This document shows, piece by piece, positions 11,323 to 25,663 of a stretch of 64,000 nucleotides of DNA. This DNA is from Acridotheres tristis (taxonomy: Eukaryota > Chordata > Aves > Passeriformes > Sturnidae), in NCBI GenBank assembly GCA_037013685.1, contig CM072894.1, positions 29,263,529-29,327,528 of the forward strand. Direction: 5' to 3'. Below the pieces are notes generated by a model. It saw nothing but the letters and a program-made list of their open reading frames with translations, searched no databases and was not told the origin of the DNA. Positions within the stretch are counted from its first letter, which is position 1; each line of letters opens with the position of its first letter. Position numbers and translations under genes: made by a program.

Positions 11323-11564
11323 AAGCAAAGCAGGAAGAGCAATGGACAAGTCCTAGAGGAAAATGTTACAATTGCAAACCAGAGCTAGAAGGGAAAGGTG
11401 GAAGTGTCTCCTCACCTAACCCGTGCAGGCAATCCAGCCAGTTCTCGGGCACCTCCATGGCTATGCTGTTTTTCAGAGGTAACCGGTCTTTTGTCTCAGA
11501 TGAAATTTGTTTGTGTGAAAGGACAAAATTATCACTAATGGCAATGGAGTGCTAAAAGCAAGAT

Positions 11565-11668
11565 TTAGAAAAAAAACCCCAAACAATTAACCAAACAAAA
11601 CAAAACAACAACAACAACAACAAACAAACAAAACAAAACAAAACAAACAAACAAACAAAAAAAACCCC
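11565..11668. repeat. A-rich CAAA/CAA/AAAAC simple repeat
   Basis: About 100 bases made of CAAAA, CAA and CAAA units with poly-A and ACCCC at both ends. It is a low-complexity tract of the same type as the one near 1.1 kb. Confidence 0.92.
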
Positions 11669-11750
11669 AAAATTATGGAAACAGGTTACAATTAGCTATT
11701 TTTCTGCAAATTAAAGGCTTACAAGCAGAAGAGGTTGAGGACATGAACGA

Positions 11751-11772
11751 CTCTTTGACTGCTCTTTGACTG
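11751..11772. repeat. Two perfect 11-bp tandem units
   Basis: CTCTTTGACTG occurs twice back to back. It is a trivial local slippage duplication. Confidence 0.9.
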
Positions 11773-14700
11773 AACACCATCCCAGGTGCACAAAACAGAC
11801 AAAGAAAAATGAAATGCCAAGGAAGTGAAAAAATGGAGGAAACTCAAATTAACATCATCTGCCATAAGCAGATTTTTAACCAGCCCCTTTTTTTAAACCA
11901 GTGGTCCAAAGCAAGAAGTCACACAAGCTGTGGGTGAAGGAAATGGCACAGGTTTTCTGTCTCCTGGTTTCTCATGAGGTCTGACAGCACCTGGATGAGA
12001 TTTTTTCAGGTTTCTGCCATGTTTGGGCTCTCAGGTGTGCTGCTATCACCCTGAAGCCATTCTCCCTACCGGTGCCTTCTTGAGACATTTTTTCCCTATC
12101 AAGCTACATGTTTTTCCTGATTTTCATGGAATATTTGCAGTATTTATCCACTCTCAGATTTATTAAAATGGATCAGATTTAGAAACTGTTGCTGAAGACA
12201 TGATATAAATTCCCATAAGTAAATGCAGACATGAATATTTGTCTACAGAGTTTGTTGTTTTGTTTTATTGTGGGGTTTTTTGTTGTTGTGAGGGAATCGG
12301 CTTAAAATACTATTTGGCAGAATGAGATTTCCCTCCATCAGTCACAGTGAGCAAGTTCTCCTATTTCATTCATAGTTCCAGGAAATAATAATTATTTTAG
12401 TAGGAAAGTTAATCTGTCAGGATTATGATGTTCAAAATGAACTGCAAAGAGAAGTAGAGAATCATAAATGATAAATACATGTAAACTAATTGCTGCTTTT
12501 ATTTTATCAAGCTACAGAAATGTAAAATACTCAGCTCCAGGGATTCTAAACGTATTGAACCATATTTATTTAAAGGAAATATTTCGTTTGTTTTATTCCA
12601 AGATAATGAGTAAGTGCGCCCAGGACAGTTTTGAAAGGAGATAATGCACCTCAAAAGCCGATTTCCTTTTTCTGGCAACATATTCTAACTGTAAAAGTGC
12701 TTGGATTAAGTAACTACACTGGCTGGCTGTCAATGCTGCAAAGCAACTTTTCAAAGCCACCTTAGTTGCGCTGTTATCCACAGCTATCTTTCAGTATTCA
12801 AAACTGTCAGGTATATTTTCTTCTCATGTGAAAACACAATTTCCTCTTCAAACTTCAAATGCAACCTAGAAAGCAACCAGCCCAGCAGCTGAAGAATCCT
12901 GAAATTTGTTCTCCTTAAAGCCTTGTCAGCTCCTTGTGCCTTCCAGCACTCTCTGTGGGGATGATATGGGGCATCCAGATCATCACGAAAATATCAGTGA
13001 TCTGGCCCTTTCTGCTGGAGGGTAAGAGCACATCTAAGTGTTCATGGAGGCTGTAAGCAAGCTGAAGAGTGATTTCTTTTCTTTCAATTTGAGGTATATA
13101 ACGGAATCAGAGGCTCAGAGTATGAATGGGAGGGGAGCTCCCAGGCAACTCGGGGATCTTAGGAAATTACCTGAACAGACATGCAGAGGAATTTCTACAT
13201 TGCCACAAAAACCCCCCAGAGAAAGTAGGATTGTAACAAAGGAGGATACAAACAGGCTCAGGGTAACTGAATGTTGCTCCTGTTAGGGCACTGTTTTTTG
13301 GGGTTAAAGACAAAATTAAGCTCAGATGTTAGTTACGTGTCTAAATAACAACAGAAAAGACAAATAAGAAGATTCAAAAGCCAAAGGCTTATTGTAAGGT
13401 TTGGAATCTAAAATTTACACACAGCGGGATGAAACCCAATCTTTTAAGTCCATTTTACTTATCAAATATTTTCTTTGTGCGTGCAGCACACAGATGACCA
13501 TGGCTGGCTGGTGTCTCTACACCTGTTAACATTTCTGTACAATGAAGGGAACAAAAAACGCCCAGCCAAAGGGAGGAGGCAATATGAGCAAGTGGATTAA
13601 CAAAGAACTGGTGATAGATATGGGTTTGCACATGTCTCTGCCTTGCTGAATGATGGCAAACCAAACTCCTGCTGCTTTAGATCCCTGGCTAAGCTGGGTA
13701 GTGAGCCTTGAGGGCTTCAGACTGGAATTTCTGACCTGCTGTGAAACCAGACACTGCTGCAGCTACTGCAAACCAGGAGCTTCAGCAGTGACCTTCAGCA
13801 AAGAGCTCTGTGCAATAACTGCACAGACAGATGTTGCAGTCTTCCCTTCACCCCAGCCTGAGGATGGTGTATTTCCCACCAAACTTTGAATCCTAAAGAA
13901 GCCCACCTGGCAGCAGGGTGGGCCATAACTGACAAATATTGTCCCAGGTTCCTGTAAGGAGAGAGGTGAAAAGGGTACACTTAGGATAACTGCAAACTTT
14001 TGGGTGCCCCAGGTAGAGCAGTTGCAGATCTTGTTTCACATTGCCCCAGGAAAACCATGGAGTATTCCAATTCTCCTGGCAGCCCAATTACAAAGACAGG
14101 GAAAATGTTGGGGAAAACACCCAGCTGTGTGTTTGCAGTCCTTCCAAAGAGAGAGCAGACCATTGATTTGGTTCAGTAAAACCTTGTAAAACCTTGAGTA
14201 GAAATACCAAGTCCTGCACAGTCAGTAGTGGTGCTCATGGAATCTTCACAGATATTTGTGTCTCTCCAAGTTTCACTTCAGTGCAAAGTCAGAGAAAACT
14301 CTCCATGGTGGCCAGTTCAGAACAGAAAAGCAAAGCAGTTCTCTAAGGTTTGGGTGTGTTTGCACCTCTATAAAAATAGAACTGTCGGTGAGATTGCCAA
14401 AAAACAGGGAATCAAAATACTTTGCTGCTTTTACAGGCATCAATAGTCCTTGTTATATAATGAAATTCAAAATCTAATTATGGTTACCTAGTATATAGTA
14501 CAAAAATATTATCTCTTTATATATACGTGGCCCTACAGATAGCCTTTTGCTAGTATGCCTCAGTTTCATTGAATGTGTTGATGTTTATAGCTTACTTTTC
14601 AAATCACCTTCAGGAGAGAGAAAACACACAAGTGCCTTAAGAAATGTTGATTTATGAACTATACTGGTCTTTATTCTTCTTGTAAACCTGGGTGGAAAAT

Positions 14701-15878
14701 TGATCAGTTATAAGCCTGCTATAGATCTCACAGGTTTGCAAGATATATTATTGTATTTCAAGATTATCTGATATTGCAAAAGATTTTTTTCCCCTTATTT
14801 TTTTCTTTACCGTGGTCATACATTTTCCTGTCTCAATTTTTTTTCTACTCTTGTTAGAGTTAGGGAAGCTATCAGAAAATAAAAATAAAGAAGAAGAAAT
14901 CATCCTAGATTTGGGCCACCCCAGGTTTTCCCAATCCATCATAATGTGGGTTTTATTTCATACCCCACTGAGGTGGAATTCACAGAATGTTTCTTGAATT
15001 ACCATGAAGCAGTCTTATAAGACAATTGCTGTCTTTTTTTTCCCCCTCCTTTTGCTTCACTCTGCTTTTGACAGCTGTTGGCATTTATTATATAACCAAT
15101 GGAACCAGCATTAATTTTCAGTAGGCTACAGATCAGTTAAACTTTAAAGTAATATGTACAGAATAGGACTGCTCAAATGTAGGTTATTCATCTTGCAGAA
15201 AACAAAAATATTTCAATTTTTTTTTTAAATCAAATTTGGGCAGACAGGTAAAATATGAGAATTTTATCAAAAATTTCCAAAATTAATGCTTTTACAGTGT
15301 TAGCATAACAAGAAAATGTTGACATTTTTATGAGAAAAAAAAGTCACTTCCAGAAATAACAGTTTTGATAGTTCAAAATCCAACACTGTTCCTCTAGCTC
15401 TTTTCTTTGGGGTAATATCAGGGAGCTCTTTGAAGTATTCCCCAGATGTCACTCACCTTAAGAATCTCCCAAATACTGAAGACACTACCATTAAACATTA
15501 CTACATATTCCAATGTAAATTATATCCTGGGTCACTTATATTTTTATTATTTACTCTAAAAACTCGTACAGATCCTGACCGTGTAAAAAATTATTTTGCA
15601 GGCGTAGAATCTTGGTTTCTTTCACTGGAGTCTCCATTGAGAGACGTCAATAAGATTTCTGGAAAAGGAAGACTTCATCATTAGCACAGATGTTACAATG
15701 TGGACTGGAAAGTGGAGTGTGGACTGAGACAGGAGGTTAGGAGAAAAGCTTCAATTAATCCTCACATTAATCACACCTAAAGATATCCATCAGTGATCCC
15801 AGCATACACCTGAACCAACTTTTTAGCTATAGATGGAATGGCTACTCTGCATATGTCAGTCTTATTAGTCTTATGGGC
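11773..15878. other. No gene recognised
   Basis: AT-rich unique sequence with a T/G-rich stretch near 12250-12297. A short block near 13100-13125 (GAGGCTCAGAG) resembles part of a MIR core but is too short to call. Open frames are short and unrecognisable. Confidence 0.5.
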
Positions 15879-15900
15879 TTTTTTTTTTTTTTTTTTTTTT
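15879..15900. repeat. Poly-T run of 22
   Basis: An uninterrupted run of 22 T. The following sequence does not resemble the 3' end of a processed pseudogene that I can recognise. Confidence 0.95.
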
Positions 15901-18900
15901 GGGTAGACAGTTATTCGGTGATTTTCTTCTCAAATTTAAACCTCTCCTGGAGAAGTCACTGAACATGTACAGTTGGAAAAAAAATACATGAGAAGAAATC
16001 TCCTGTGCTGAGGTTTTGTATTCCCATGTAAAGTCTAGTACAGTCATTTATTGCATGAGATAAGGATGGCCAGATGGACCACAGATACAACACAGCTGGT
16101 TCTATTCTTGTTGCCACCCTTCTATCAACAATGTGATAATTATGCACTCTAAATAAAAAATATCTTTGAAGAATTCCTTAATCAAGAACTTTGCTGTTAC
16201 AGCCTGCTGGAAACATTCTTCTCCTTGACATGAGCAAGTTTAAGTGAACAACACCATGATTTGTTAGGTGGGAGAAGCTGTATGACAAAACACTTCAGAG
16301 AAGCAATACTTTTTGCCAAGCAGCTGAAACTGTTTTGTTGATAAATGTTCATGTCTGATACTATTAACACTGTCACAGAGGTAAAGTTTGATCTCCTGAC
16401 AAAACCTCTTGTAGCTGTCTCTTAATCTATTTAGTAATCAATATTAACACTCTCAAATGTCTCAAAACGTTCCTTTCAGCTTGTTTGTTTCAGTATATGC
16501 TATGTACACACACACATATTTCACTCCATACATTCATCCTGTATGTCAACATATATTTCACTCCAAGTGATAATATACATTTTCTTTAGTAACTGCAATA
16601 ACCTGGGATGTAACAGAAAGATGAACACCCAGATAACCCAGCAAAGAGTACAGTATTAAAGATTTGGAAAACAGGAGAGGTGGCTGCTTACACAAGCCTG
16701 CAGTTCATACCAGCTTTGGGCTCCATCAGGACCTCAGGATAGTCTGACATTTTTGTTTGCTGCCTTAGGAACCTGTTTGGCTTTGTAACCTCAACTCTGC
16801 CTGACCCCAGCAGGAATGGGCAGTGCCCAGTTGGTGATGGAGGAGAGCCCACCCCTCTCGTGAGTGAGCTTAGCACACCTCAGGCCTTTAGGCAGGCAAG
16901 TAGGAAAAGATGCAGTTTCATGGTGAACAATAGATGGTTTGCCTATTCGAGCTGTCTCATAATATTTAAAATAAGCTGTGATGATGCATAAACCCAAATA
17001 CTAGATGGGCTCTCACACCTAATCACTCCACTCTGAATGCTAGTGAAGAAGTGCTTTCCAGATTAACCACACCAGACATGTTGACTCCTTCACAGTGACA
17101 CAGATTCCATTTTTCTTTTAAACACAGATTTCCTTAAGACCATCAGAACTTCAAACTTAAAAGAAAATTAGCATGTGTCTTGGCTTAACTGAGACCTGGA
17201 AGCATAGAACGTTTATTTCTTGGAGTCCAAATGAGCATAACTTTGCAAAGCTGGAATTTTCACAAGCAGACACTGCATTTTAATAATTTATCTTCTCAGA
17301 GGAGCATATTGTACCTTGAAATAAAGCCTGAAAGGTTTTTTGCCCTGTAGGGAATGCAGCTACAACAAAAGAAAACTGAAAGCCATTTGGCTGCTTGTGA
17401 CCAACTCAGAGTCAGAATTGGCCAAATTCCACACACGAACAGGGACACAAACACACAGCGGCTGCAACCAGATCCAGTGCCAAATTGCAACCATATTTAT
17501 AATCCTTTCAAAACACTTGGGTCCATTTTTGTGGGAACAACAAACATATAAATAATGACAACCCAGTGTTTCCTTTCGGAAGTGAAGTGTCCTCTCCCCC
17601 ACACCCCCAATAAAGGGAGTCATGTTGCATTTCCTGCTACTCATAACACCAGCTGTTAACATTTGTAGTTTCTTGTGGAGATTTTTTTAGAATAAACATG
17701 ATAAAAATAAGAACACTGAAAGTTGTTACATATATCATATCTTCTGATCGAATCGAAGAAAAAGACATGGACAAATGTTTTTCATAATTTACATTATACC
17801 TGTTCCTGTGAAGCTATTGTTTCAACATCAGAAAACTGGTTTGGTCTTTAATATGCATTCAGATTGCATTTGGTGGCAGCACAGAGTGAGATTTTGTACT
17901 TTTGCTATGGGGCTATTAGACTTGTAAGGACAACAAAGAATCTTTCTTGACACTCAGACACTATTGTAAAGTACAAATTATTTTCTGTTGATACTAACCT
18001 CTCATAATACCAACAATATATTCATCTATGTTCATGCATATATTCAATGTATAAAGGATTATTTATATATTTCACATTTATACATAACCAGGTTTGAGGA
18101 CAGACCATTAGTTAGTGACATCAAACAAGAACATTTAAAGTTTATACATTACACTCTCTCCTTTACTGTTGTGTGGTGCTGAAATTTAAAATTTTCTATT
18201 TGAAACTCTGTTTGAAGATATTTCCATCATTCTAAAGTTCCAAGAGACCAACTCCCTCCATTGTCTGCTCTAACCAATTCATCCTCAAAGGATAAATCCC
18301 ACATGATCCAATAATAATATTTCTAACAGCACCAACATCCCAGATTGAAAATTGTTTTCTTATCTGAAGTACCAATTATTTATTGAAGACACTGATGTAG
18401 CAAATAAAAGAAGGAGCCAATATTTTACATTGAAATAGAGGGCAAAAGGAAGGGAGAAGGGTTATTCCCTGCAACTGGGCAAATGTGGGCTGCACTGTGC
18501 CATTTCAATTCTGAAACATGAAGCAGAGCTGCAGTACAACGACATTAGTAGCTTTCATATGATAATTGGTATAGAAGAGAAGGTTGTTTCTGGGTGGAGC
18601 AGTAGCCAAGTTCACTGAACCTAGCACACCATTCAATCAACCATGGAAAAAACAATGGGAGATAGAGATGGGGGAGACTTTTATTTTGACTGGGTAGCAG
18701 ACATGAAGGCAGGGGGTGAGTATAGGGAGGGGAAAGTATGCAAAAGTGAGATTTGGAGATAGTTAAATATTTGAAATGTCTCTGAATGCACATATATTAT
18801 TTACAGCTATAAAATAACAATGATTCCTGTATTGACATACAGGGTGGCAAACCGAGCAAATGCAGATTTAGATGGGACATTTAACATATGAAATAATGAA

Positions 18901-21900
18901 AGAGGATGGTGGCAGCCTGCCAAGTCTCCCCCTCCCCACAGCTCCTCTCCCCAGTCATTGACTTTCAAAGAGGAAAAGATTTCATACAACAAAATCTACC
19001 CTGGCTTCCAGGAGATGCAATGAGAAGGGATTTACACTTGGCTTCTAAATAGTCCCAAATAAATTCAAGTTTCAAAGAGTTCCTTGCACTAAATGTCTTT
19101 TTAGCTTGCTGGGACAGGCATATAAGTTGGGATTTTCCTGCCTATATCTTTTAGGTAGGACTTTTCACCCCTTTTATTTTCTGTCTTTTGGCATCGTTTT
19201 ATATTTATTTTAAAATAATAGCTACAAAAGGCAATTCTGTTTTCATGGAAAATGCTAGAAGTATCAATTTCAGCTCATTTCCAGAAGAATAATCTTTGTT
19301 CTTGTCAATTCAACCAAGATAGTTTTCTGGCTTCTACACAGCAATTTACTAATTAATGACAAATTAAATATTGTTCTATATGAAGATGACTTCAGAGGTG
19401 GTGCATAAAGTTTGGGATTCCTGGAACATCTTCAGACTGGCTACAGTCAATTTGTATAAAAATATGTCTGTAAAAATCATGGGAGGTTTTGTGCTACCCA
19501 GCCCAAAATAAATCCTCCTGATGCATAAGCGTGTTTCCTTTACTTACATAGGCATTGATATTTGATTCAACACTCTTGGTGCACCTGAAGACATGTTTTT
19601 AATGCAAACCCACAGGGATAGCATATTAACACTTTGCTCTTTGGAAAAAATCATTCAGGCTGCTCTGAGAAATGCAAGCCACACCAAGGAAATGCATTGC
19701 TTTTCAGCATGGCTTCATTTGCAAGGAGTGTGGGGAGGGTTCACCCCTCAGGTGAAACCCTCTCAGAGTTTCTCACCAGAGGCATCATTTCAGAGTTAGG
19801 CATTTCCAAGCACTCAGGAGGGGTTTCGTTTTCATCTCACTGAAATGATGAGGTAGCTTTGCTTGACTTTATCCTTGCTGTGATACTGTGCCTGTGAAAG
19901 ATTCCTGGAATTCCCACTGTGAACTGCCCCACAGACCCACAAGGTCATTCCAGGATGCCCTGGCCTTTTCTCCAGCAGCATCAACCTCCCTTAAGCCCAG
20001 CCACGCCAGCAGAGTTCCAGCATTTCTGGTAGGGTGGGGACACAAAGCACCTCAAGGAGCTGCAAACCTGCACTATGTCCTACACCAAAAATTCAGACAT
20101 CACCTGGTGTGTATCAGATGCCTGATGCAGGGCCAGTAGCCTTGTATCTTGATGCACACTGCATTCCCACACTGGATTTACCGGAATATCTATCAGAAGA
20201 TCAGGAATTTGTCTATTTTTACATATATACCAGAAAGGACCGTAAGACTGTAGGGTGGCAGAAAGGACACTGTAGGGGAAAGAGGCATGGCTGAAGACTT
20301 TGTACATGAACCAAAGGCTGACTACTTGGTCTAAAGCAATTTTGGTTGCATCTCAGCTGCTTTGTACCACTACAAATTTCCTACCTAGACTTCCTTAGGT
20401 GTTAAACAACCAACCCCAAGAGCCTGTTTTCTCCAGTGGTAGATGGTGAGGCATGCTGAGCTAACCTCCACAGACTTGAGGAAATGTGCAATAAGGCAGG
20501 AAAGATTTAGTTTTCAAAATAAATTGAATGTTTGATCACAAGTTAGCATTCTGCAAAGCTGTGTGCTGTTACTATAACAAGTTCTTAAAACTAGAGCTAG
20601 CTAATAAAAGAATTTTATTGATTGTCATGCCACATCAGATCAGAAATTCATTTAGTGTTTTATTGCATTCTAGCACCAGATGTTTCAGAGGAAGGTGTGA
20701 AATTCCCATAACAGAGAATTATGCAATAACTTGCTTATGAGGGAATCTTCTTTCCAAAGCCCAATGATAATGGTGAGCATTATTGTTCTTCCTATGTACT
20801 GTCTTCCTGTTTCAAGGCATCACAGCTTTTCTTGCCACATACAACCAGAGACTCTTCCAGCCATTGTTACGTTTTTCTAATGTTGCCCATATGCAACGAA
20901 TTCCACAAGTTAATATATGTACAAATGATATTTCAATCGTTTTCTGCTCTTAAAAAAAAAATAAAAAGGCATCTCTTTATTCATGACCAAAAAACCCTAT
21001 CCTGCACTAATCCTTATTGAGGATTCTTTCTTATGCTTCTCTCACAGTTTCCTTTTCTAAATACAAAATTCAGTAGCAATGAAGATAGTAAATAAAAAAA
21101 TGAGCAATGCACATACAGCCCTTGGTCTCTCTATATTTTTCTGTGCTAGGTAAAAAAATCACAATGTATTTGAATTTATTTCTGTGAAAGTTTATGCTCA
21201 GTTTTGTTCAGAAGCTTTTAATATAGCTAAGCAATGCAAGTAACTTGAGATTTTTGAGTATGTGAAGAGGAATGTAAAGAATATGTGTGTTCATATGTAA
21301 AGAAAAAAGTTCATAAAAAGGAAGTCAGATACAAAATCAAAATAAAAACTCTGCAACTATTCTGAAAGTCTACTAAAACATACTTTTCATAAACTTTCCT
21401 GACAGAGCTCCCTTCCAAGGAAGTTAATGAAACTGAACCCAAAGCAGATGGGAATACAATCAAGAAAAATTCATTTTCCAATTCTATTCAGTTGCTGTTA
21501 GATTTCTCCACTCATCTTCTTTCAGATTCTTCATCTGTTTTATGGGTTGCTGCTACTTACTCTTCCTATAGTGAAAGATCAATACATTCATATTTTCAAA
21601 GTATTTTCAAATCTCTGAGTGAAAGCAGCAACTATATCAAATTCATTTTGTGTTTATAAAAAAAAAAACAACTTGAAAGTTACTTCAGTGAAGGCTTCAG
21701 AATCCAGATCAATACAGAACTGAGAACTGAATATAGAGAATTCAAATATGTTCATACTGCTCAGGTTGGCTCTAAGCCAATAAAGCACAGGTGTGTGCCA
21801 AGTTTTACACACTGTGAGCAGTGCCTGTGACATCCAAGACACTACTCAGCCTTAAGTGCTTCACTGGCTTGGGACCTTGTTGACATGCAGCAGAAAGGGA

Positions 21901-22121
21901 AGTGCCACAACCATTAGGATACACAGGAATCCAACGGATCTCCCTGTAAAGTTTATTTTTATTGTTCCAACTATTTTTTCTATAAGCAAAGATGTTTAAT
22001 TTGCTAGCTTTCTTAAAGATAGATGTTATGCAACCATTCCTTTCAGCAGCATTGACATCCTCAAAATAAATCAGTACATTTTTAAATGTAGGCCAGGAGA
22101 AACTATTTCAGAATTAAAAGC

Positions 22122-22126
<5 letters not shown>
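15901..22126. other. No gene recognised
   Basis: More than 6 kb of AT-rich unique sequence. It holds only small low-complexity pieces: a short AC run near 16507, poly-A runs near 20951 and 21659. None of the short frames resembles a known exon. Confidence 0.5.

Positions 22127-22153
<27 letters not shown>
22127..22153. repeat. (TC)n microsatellite
   Basis: About 13 uninterrupted TC units. Confidence 0.95.
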
Positions 22154-22548
22154 AAAGTAAATGAAAGGTAATGGTATTTGGCTCATATTTAAAAATTTTA
22201 TTCAGTTTAGATAGGCACAAGGAGAGACTTTGCACAGCAAAGCTTTCCAGGGCTACTGAAATCCTACCTTTGGCTCTTTCATACAGGATATGAGCAAGCA
22301 GCACTCGAACAAGCAAGTTCATTAAGGGTTTCAGAAATGCATTTCTGTCCTTTTGGAAGATGAGTACAAACTAAATAAGGAGCTAACCTTGCTGACAGAT
22401 ACTTTTTATCAGTTTCAAGCTCATTTAGGTTCACGTTCTGGTTCTTTTAACTCATAGAAATTTGGGAGTTTGTGCATCTCTGCCTGAATGTATTAGGTAC
22501 CACTTTACAGTACAGGAAATTAGATTTCCATAAGGGCAGTAGCTCGCA

Positions 22549-22640
22549 TTTCATAGAATCATGGAATACCCTGAGCTGGAAGGGACCCACAAGAATCATT
22601 GCAATCCAACTCCTTTATTACATTGCTTCCCACAGGCCAT
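22549..22640 (-). mobile_element. CR1 LINE 3'-end fragment, antisense
   Basis: Reading the minus strand, the fragment ends with ATTCCATG followed by ATTCTATG, the degenerate terminal octamer repeat of avian CR1. The plus strand shows the familiar GAGCTGGAAGGGACCCACAAG block, then ATCATTGCAATCCAACTCC. Only about 90 bases of the 3' untranslated end remain, with no reverse transcriptase. 5' truncation of this kind is normal for CR1. This is the best evidence that the host is a bird. Confidence 0.9.
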
Positions 22641-24437
22641 GGGTGGGGTAAGTCTGTATTAGTATTTTAGTTGGATCTAGGAACTTTAAAAGGAAGTTTT
22701 TTAATCATAGTGACTTACCACACCTTAATTCACAACACAGAGTAAACTCTGAGGGGAAAAACAAGTTCCTTTTTAGATGAGGCTTGTGTGGTAAAAGCAC
22801 TGCAGAGGTCAGCTCACACCCTCCAGGCATCAATGGCCTCAACCTGGACTTAGTCCAGAGACAAAAGCTCAAAAATTCTTACCTCTATAAAACGTTTTTT
22901 TCTTCTTTCATGCAGGTCTGAGAGGACAATGCAGACATTCAACCCAATATCATTCTGTTCTCCTCTATCCAGCTCTTGCACCTTGCAGTAGGGAAATTCC
23001 ATTTCACACACATGGATGGGATTCATAGGCAAACCCATGTGAATACATTTTCCTGGGCTTTGTGACACAGCATGGCAATGAAGTTCTTTAAGGTGATCCT
23101 GGCACACACATCCCATGCTGTACTTGTGGAGTGATGCACCCTCAGTTTGCCTCATCCTTAGTTCCACAAAAGCCTTAGAAGCTCTGGAAAACAAAGCAGA
23201 ATTATGTTTGCATAAGGCATTATGCTTTATTCAGTATCATATTCATTTCTATTTACATGAAAGTTTAAGTGCTGCAGCACTTAAAATATCATACTTCCAC
23301 TAAGAGCTTTATCCTACTGTTTTGTTTTAAATTAGAATATGAACACAACTAAGCCAAAACAAAGAATTTTTTCCCCCTGCACACAACCATGAAAATATTT
23401 ATACTGTGAGAGCAGGGTTCTGTTCAAATACAAAAATTAACCTGAGGGCATTTGCAGTAAAAATGTGTCTTTTATAATTATTCCCTTGTGTTAGAACAAT
23501 CCTGGTCAGTCAAGAATCAGTCTGGCTGCAGATTCCTCTCTCTCATGTGAGGTTGAGTGGAAAAGCAAAGATGAAAGCAAGGAAGAGGTTGTATAATTCC
23601 TCTTGCAGTCATTTCTTTCTCTGACTAGAATATGATTAAAGATATCTCATGTAAACTGGGAATAGGCAACACTTCCTAGCAGCTATTTCAAATTCTGCCC
23701 TTGAGGATTATATAATAATAATAAAATCCTCATTCTTACACAGCATTTTTCATCCACAGATTTCAAAGACATGTCTTGTCTCACTACTGGGGCACCCCAC
23801 ACTCATGTGGAAAAGTTTTTCTCCCTTTGCTTGCTGGCACCCCTGAATGGCTGGAGGGGCATTGAGGGGGGATGTTGCATGGCTGGGCAGGATCAGAGAA
23901 AGTTCCAGGAGAGACTTTTCACTGTCATCTGCCACAGCACCTGGCTCTGTGCTGGCTGGGCTGTGGTAAATCCTGGGGAAGGCTGCCCTGAGCAGGGAAC
24001 ATGCTGGAACATCACAGAACCACAGGGTTCTTTTCATCTCAGAAATGCACCCTGGATCACTGTTCTCACTTTATTACAGCTACAGCAGTGACTACTGCAG
24101 TCTCCAAGACAGAAATATTTTCTTCATCATATTATAGTGCAATTCCTTTTTCATCTGTCCTCTTCACTTCTAAATCAATTCTCACTCAATGTATTCTTTT
24201 CTTTGTTTCATTAACTGATGGTTTTAAGGACTCTCAGTGTTGCATAGTTAATAACTTTTCTGTAGCTTGACTTTTTCCATCAGTTCACATTTCAAACCAA
24301 TTAATTCCTTGTTGTTTTCCAATGGTTATTAAAAGGTAGAAAAATCCAGTTTAACCCAATCTACCGTCTGAGGGATGCATCTATATGCTAATTACTTTTC
24401 CAGTTTGCTAGCAGGAAACTCTGCATGATAGAAAGGA
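22641..24437. other. No gene recognised
   Basis: Unique sequence. A more GC-rich portion lies at 23790-24060 with frames of about 95-106 codons on both strands. These overlap and resemble nothing known, so they are treated as chance. Confidence 0.5.
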
Positions 24438-24612
24438 CCATTTTCTAAAATTATCAAGGGCCAGACTTTTAGAGGTAGTTAGGTGCTTAAAGATGAAGAA
24501 GTGCCTAGTGGGGTTTTTAGAAGTGCCTAGAGATTTAAATCCTATTGAAATCAGTGTGATTGAATTAGAGGACTGAATACTTTAAAAGCCAGGCTCCACA
24601 AGATGCAAAAAG
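24438..24612. repeat. Probable ancient interspersed repeat, family not identified
   Basis: The blocks GGCCAGACTTTTAGAGGTA, TTAGGTGCTTAAAGATG, AAGTGCCTAG, TTTTTAGAAGTGCCTAGAG and CCTATTGAAATCAGTG resemble a degenerate repeat I recall from turtle, crocodile and bird sequence. AGTGCCTAG or a close variant recurs inside it. I cannot name the family without a search. Confidence 0.4.
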
Positions 24613-25637
24613 AGGGTTTCAAAAAAACCCACAGTATTTAAAAAAAATATTTAGTCATATAATGAGGAAGTTAAATATTTGAAAGAGCAAAATTATATTT
24701 TTTTCTTTAGTTAATTAAATTTTAGGTTAATCAGTAGGATTATTCAATTCATGGTGCATTCAGCCAAGTGACTTCAGCTAACCAAAAAAAAACCCTTGAA
24801 AAGATCTCATTATAGCCATTTTCGGAAGATAAACCTTTTCCTCTTTTGTTTGTTTCATAAACAGTGCTGCATTAATTCTCAGAAAGGATAATAACCTCTG
24901 AGATAAATAAATTGGTATTGTTTTCCTCTTTCACCAGAACAACTACAAAATATATTTGCAGCTGAACTTCACCCAGTTGTTTATTTATAAATACACTCAA
25001 TTTGCTCCAATGACTCATTTCAGTGTAAGAGGCTGCAGGGCTGAGCTCACAGCCAAGGGTCTTGCCCATTCTCATCCCTTAATTGAGAAGGTGCTCTCAG
25101 CACTTGCTCTGGCAGCTTTTATCTGTCCATTCTGCTCCTGTACCACCAACATCAGACAGTCAAAAACCAGCTTAAAATCCTTTTCTAGAAGGACCCTGAT
25201 AGCACAGGGGAGGAATGGTTTGCAGGTGGCCTGAATTCTGTTGGTGAATTCCTCAGGTGAATTCAGGATTTGTACACAAACCATTGGATCTCAGCAGAAG
25301 ACAGAAATATAGGTTACTCCCAACACCAACCAACTAATAAATAACATGACTTTGAAGGTTAATTCTCCCAGGTGCACAGAGGGATTGTCTTCCCTCACTT
25401 TTAATGCCCTTAAAAACTGGGTTATGGGTGAAGTTTGAAGGAGAGTCTCCATAAGAGTTTTGAAGTCACATATAGCCAAGAGTCCTAAAACCTGAAAGGT
25501 ATAGATCTTAAATTAAGCTATGAATAGCAAGATACTTTCAGATCTTGCTGGAAAATATAGTTTGGCTAATTTTAGAAATGGTGAGCAAAGTGCAGGCTTA
25601 CTAAAGGTGAGATCATCTCTCAAAGAAATTTGGTTGT
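24613..25637. other. No gene recognised
   Basis: AT-rich unique sequence; nothing supportable. Confidence 0.5.
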
Positions 25638-25663
25638 ACCTGAACAAGTCACCTGAACAAGTT
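25638..25663. repeat. Two-copy 13-bp tandem repeat
   Basis: ACCTGAACAAGTC is followed directly by ACCTGAACAAGTT. It is a minor local duplication. Confidence 0.85.

Noticed and set aside
11004..11555. Longest frame in the window, 183 codons on the plus strand
   Set aside because: No recognisable domain, no signal peptide or repeat structure, no supporting splice signals noticed, and it lies in a locally GC-richer part where stops are rarer. Overlapping frames of similar quality occur on the other strand.
13095..13130. GAGGCTCAGAG block as a MIR relic
   Set aside because: Only about 20 bases resemble the MIR core and the flanks do not continue the match.
15879..15900. Poly-T run as a reverse-oriented retrocopy tail
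   Set aside because: No recognisable gene remnant or target-site duplication next to it.
23750..24091. Overlapping frames of 95 and 106 codons on opposite strands
   Set aside because: Neither resembles a known exon; GC-richer local composition explains the length.
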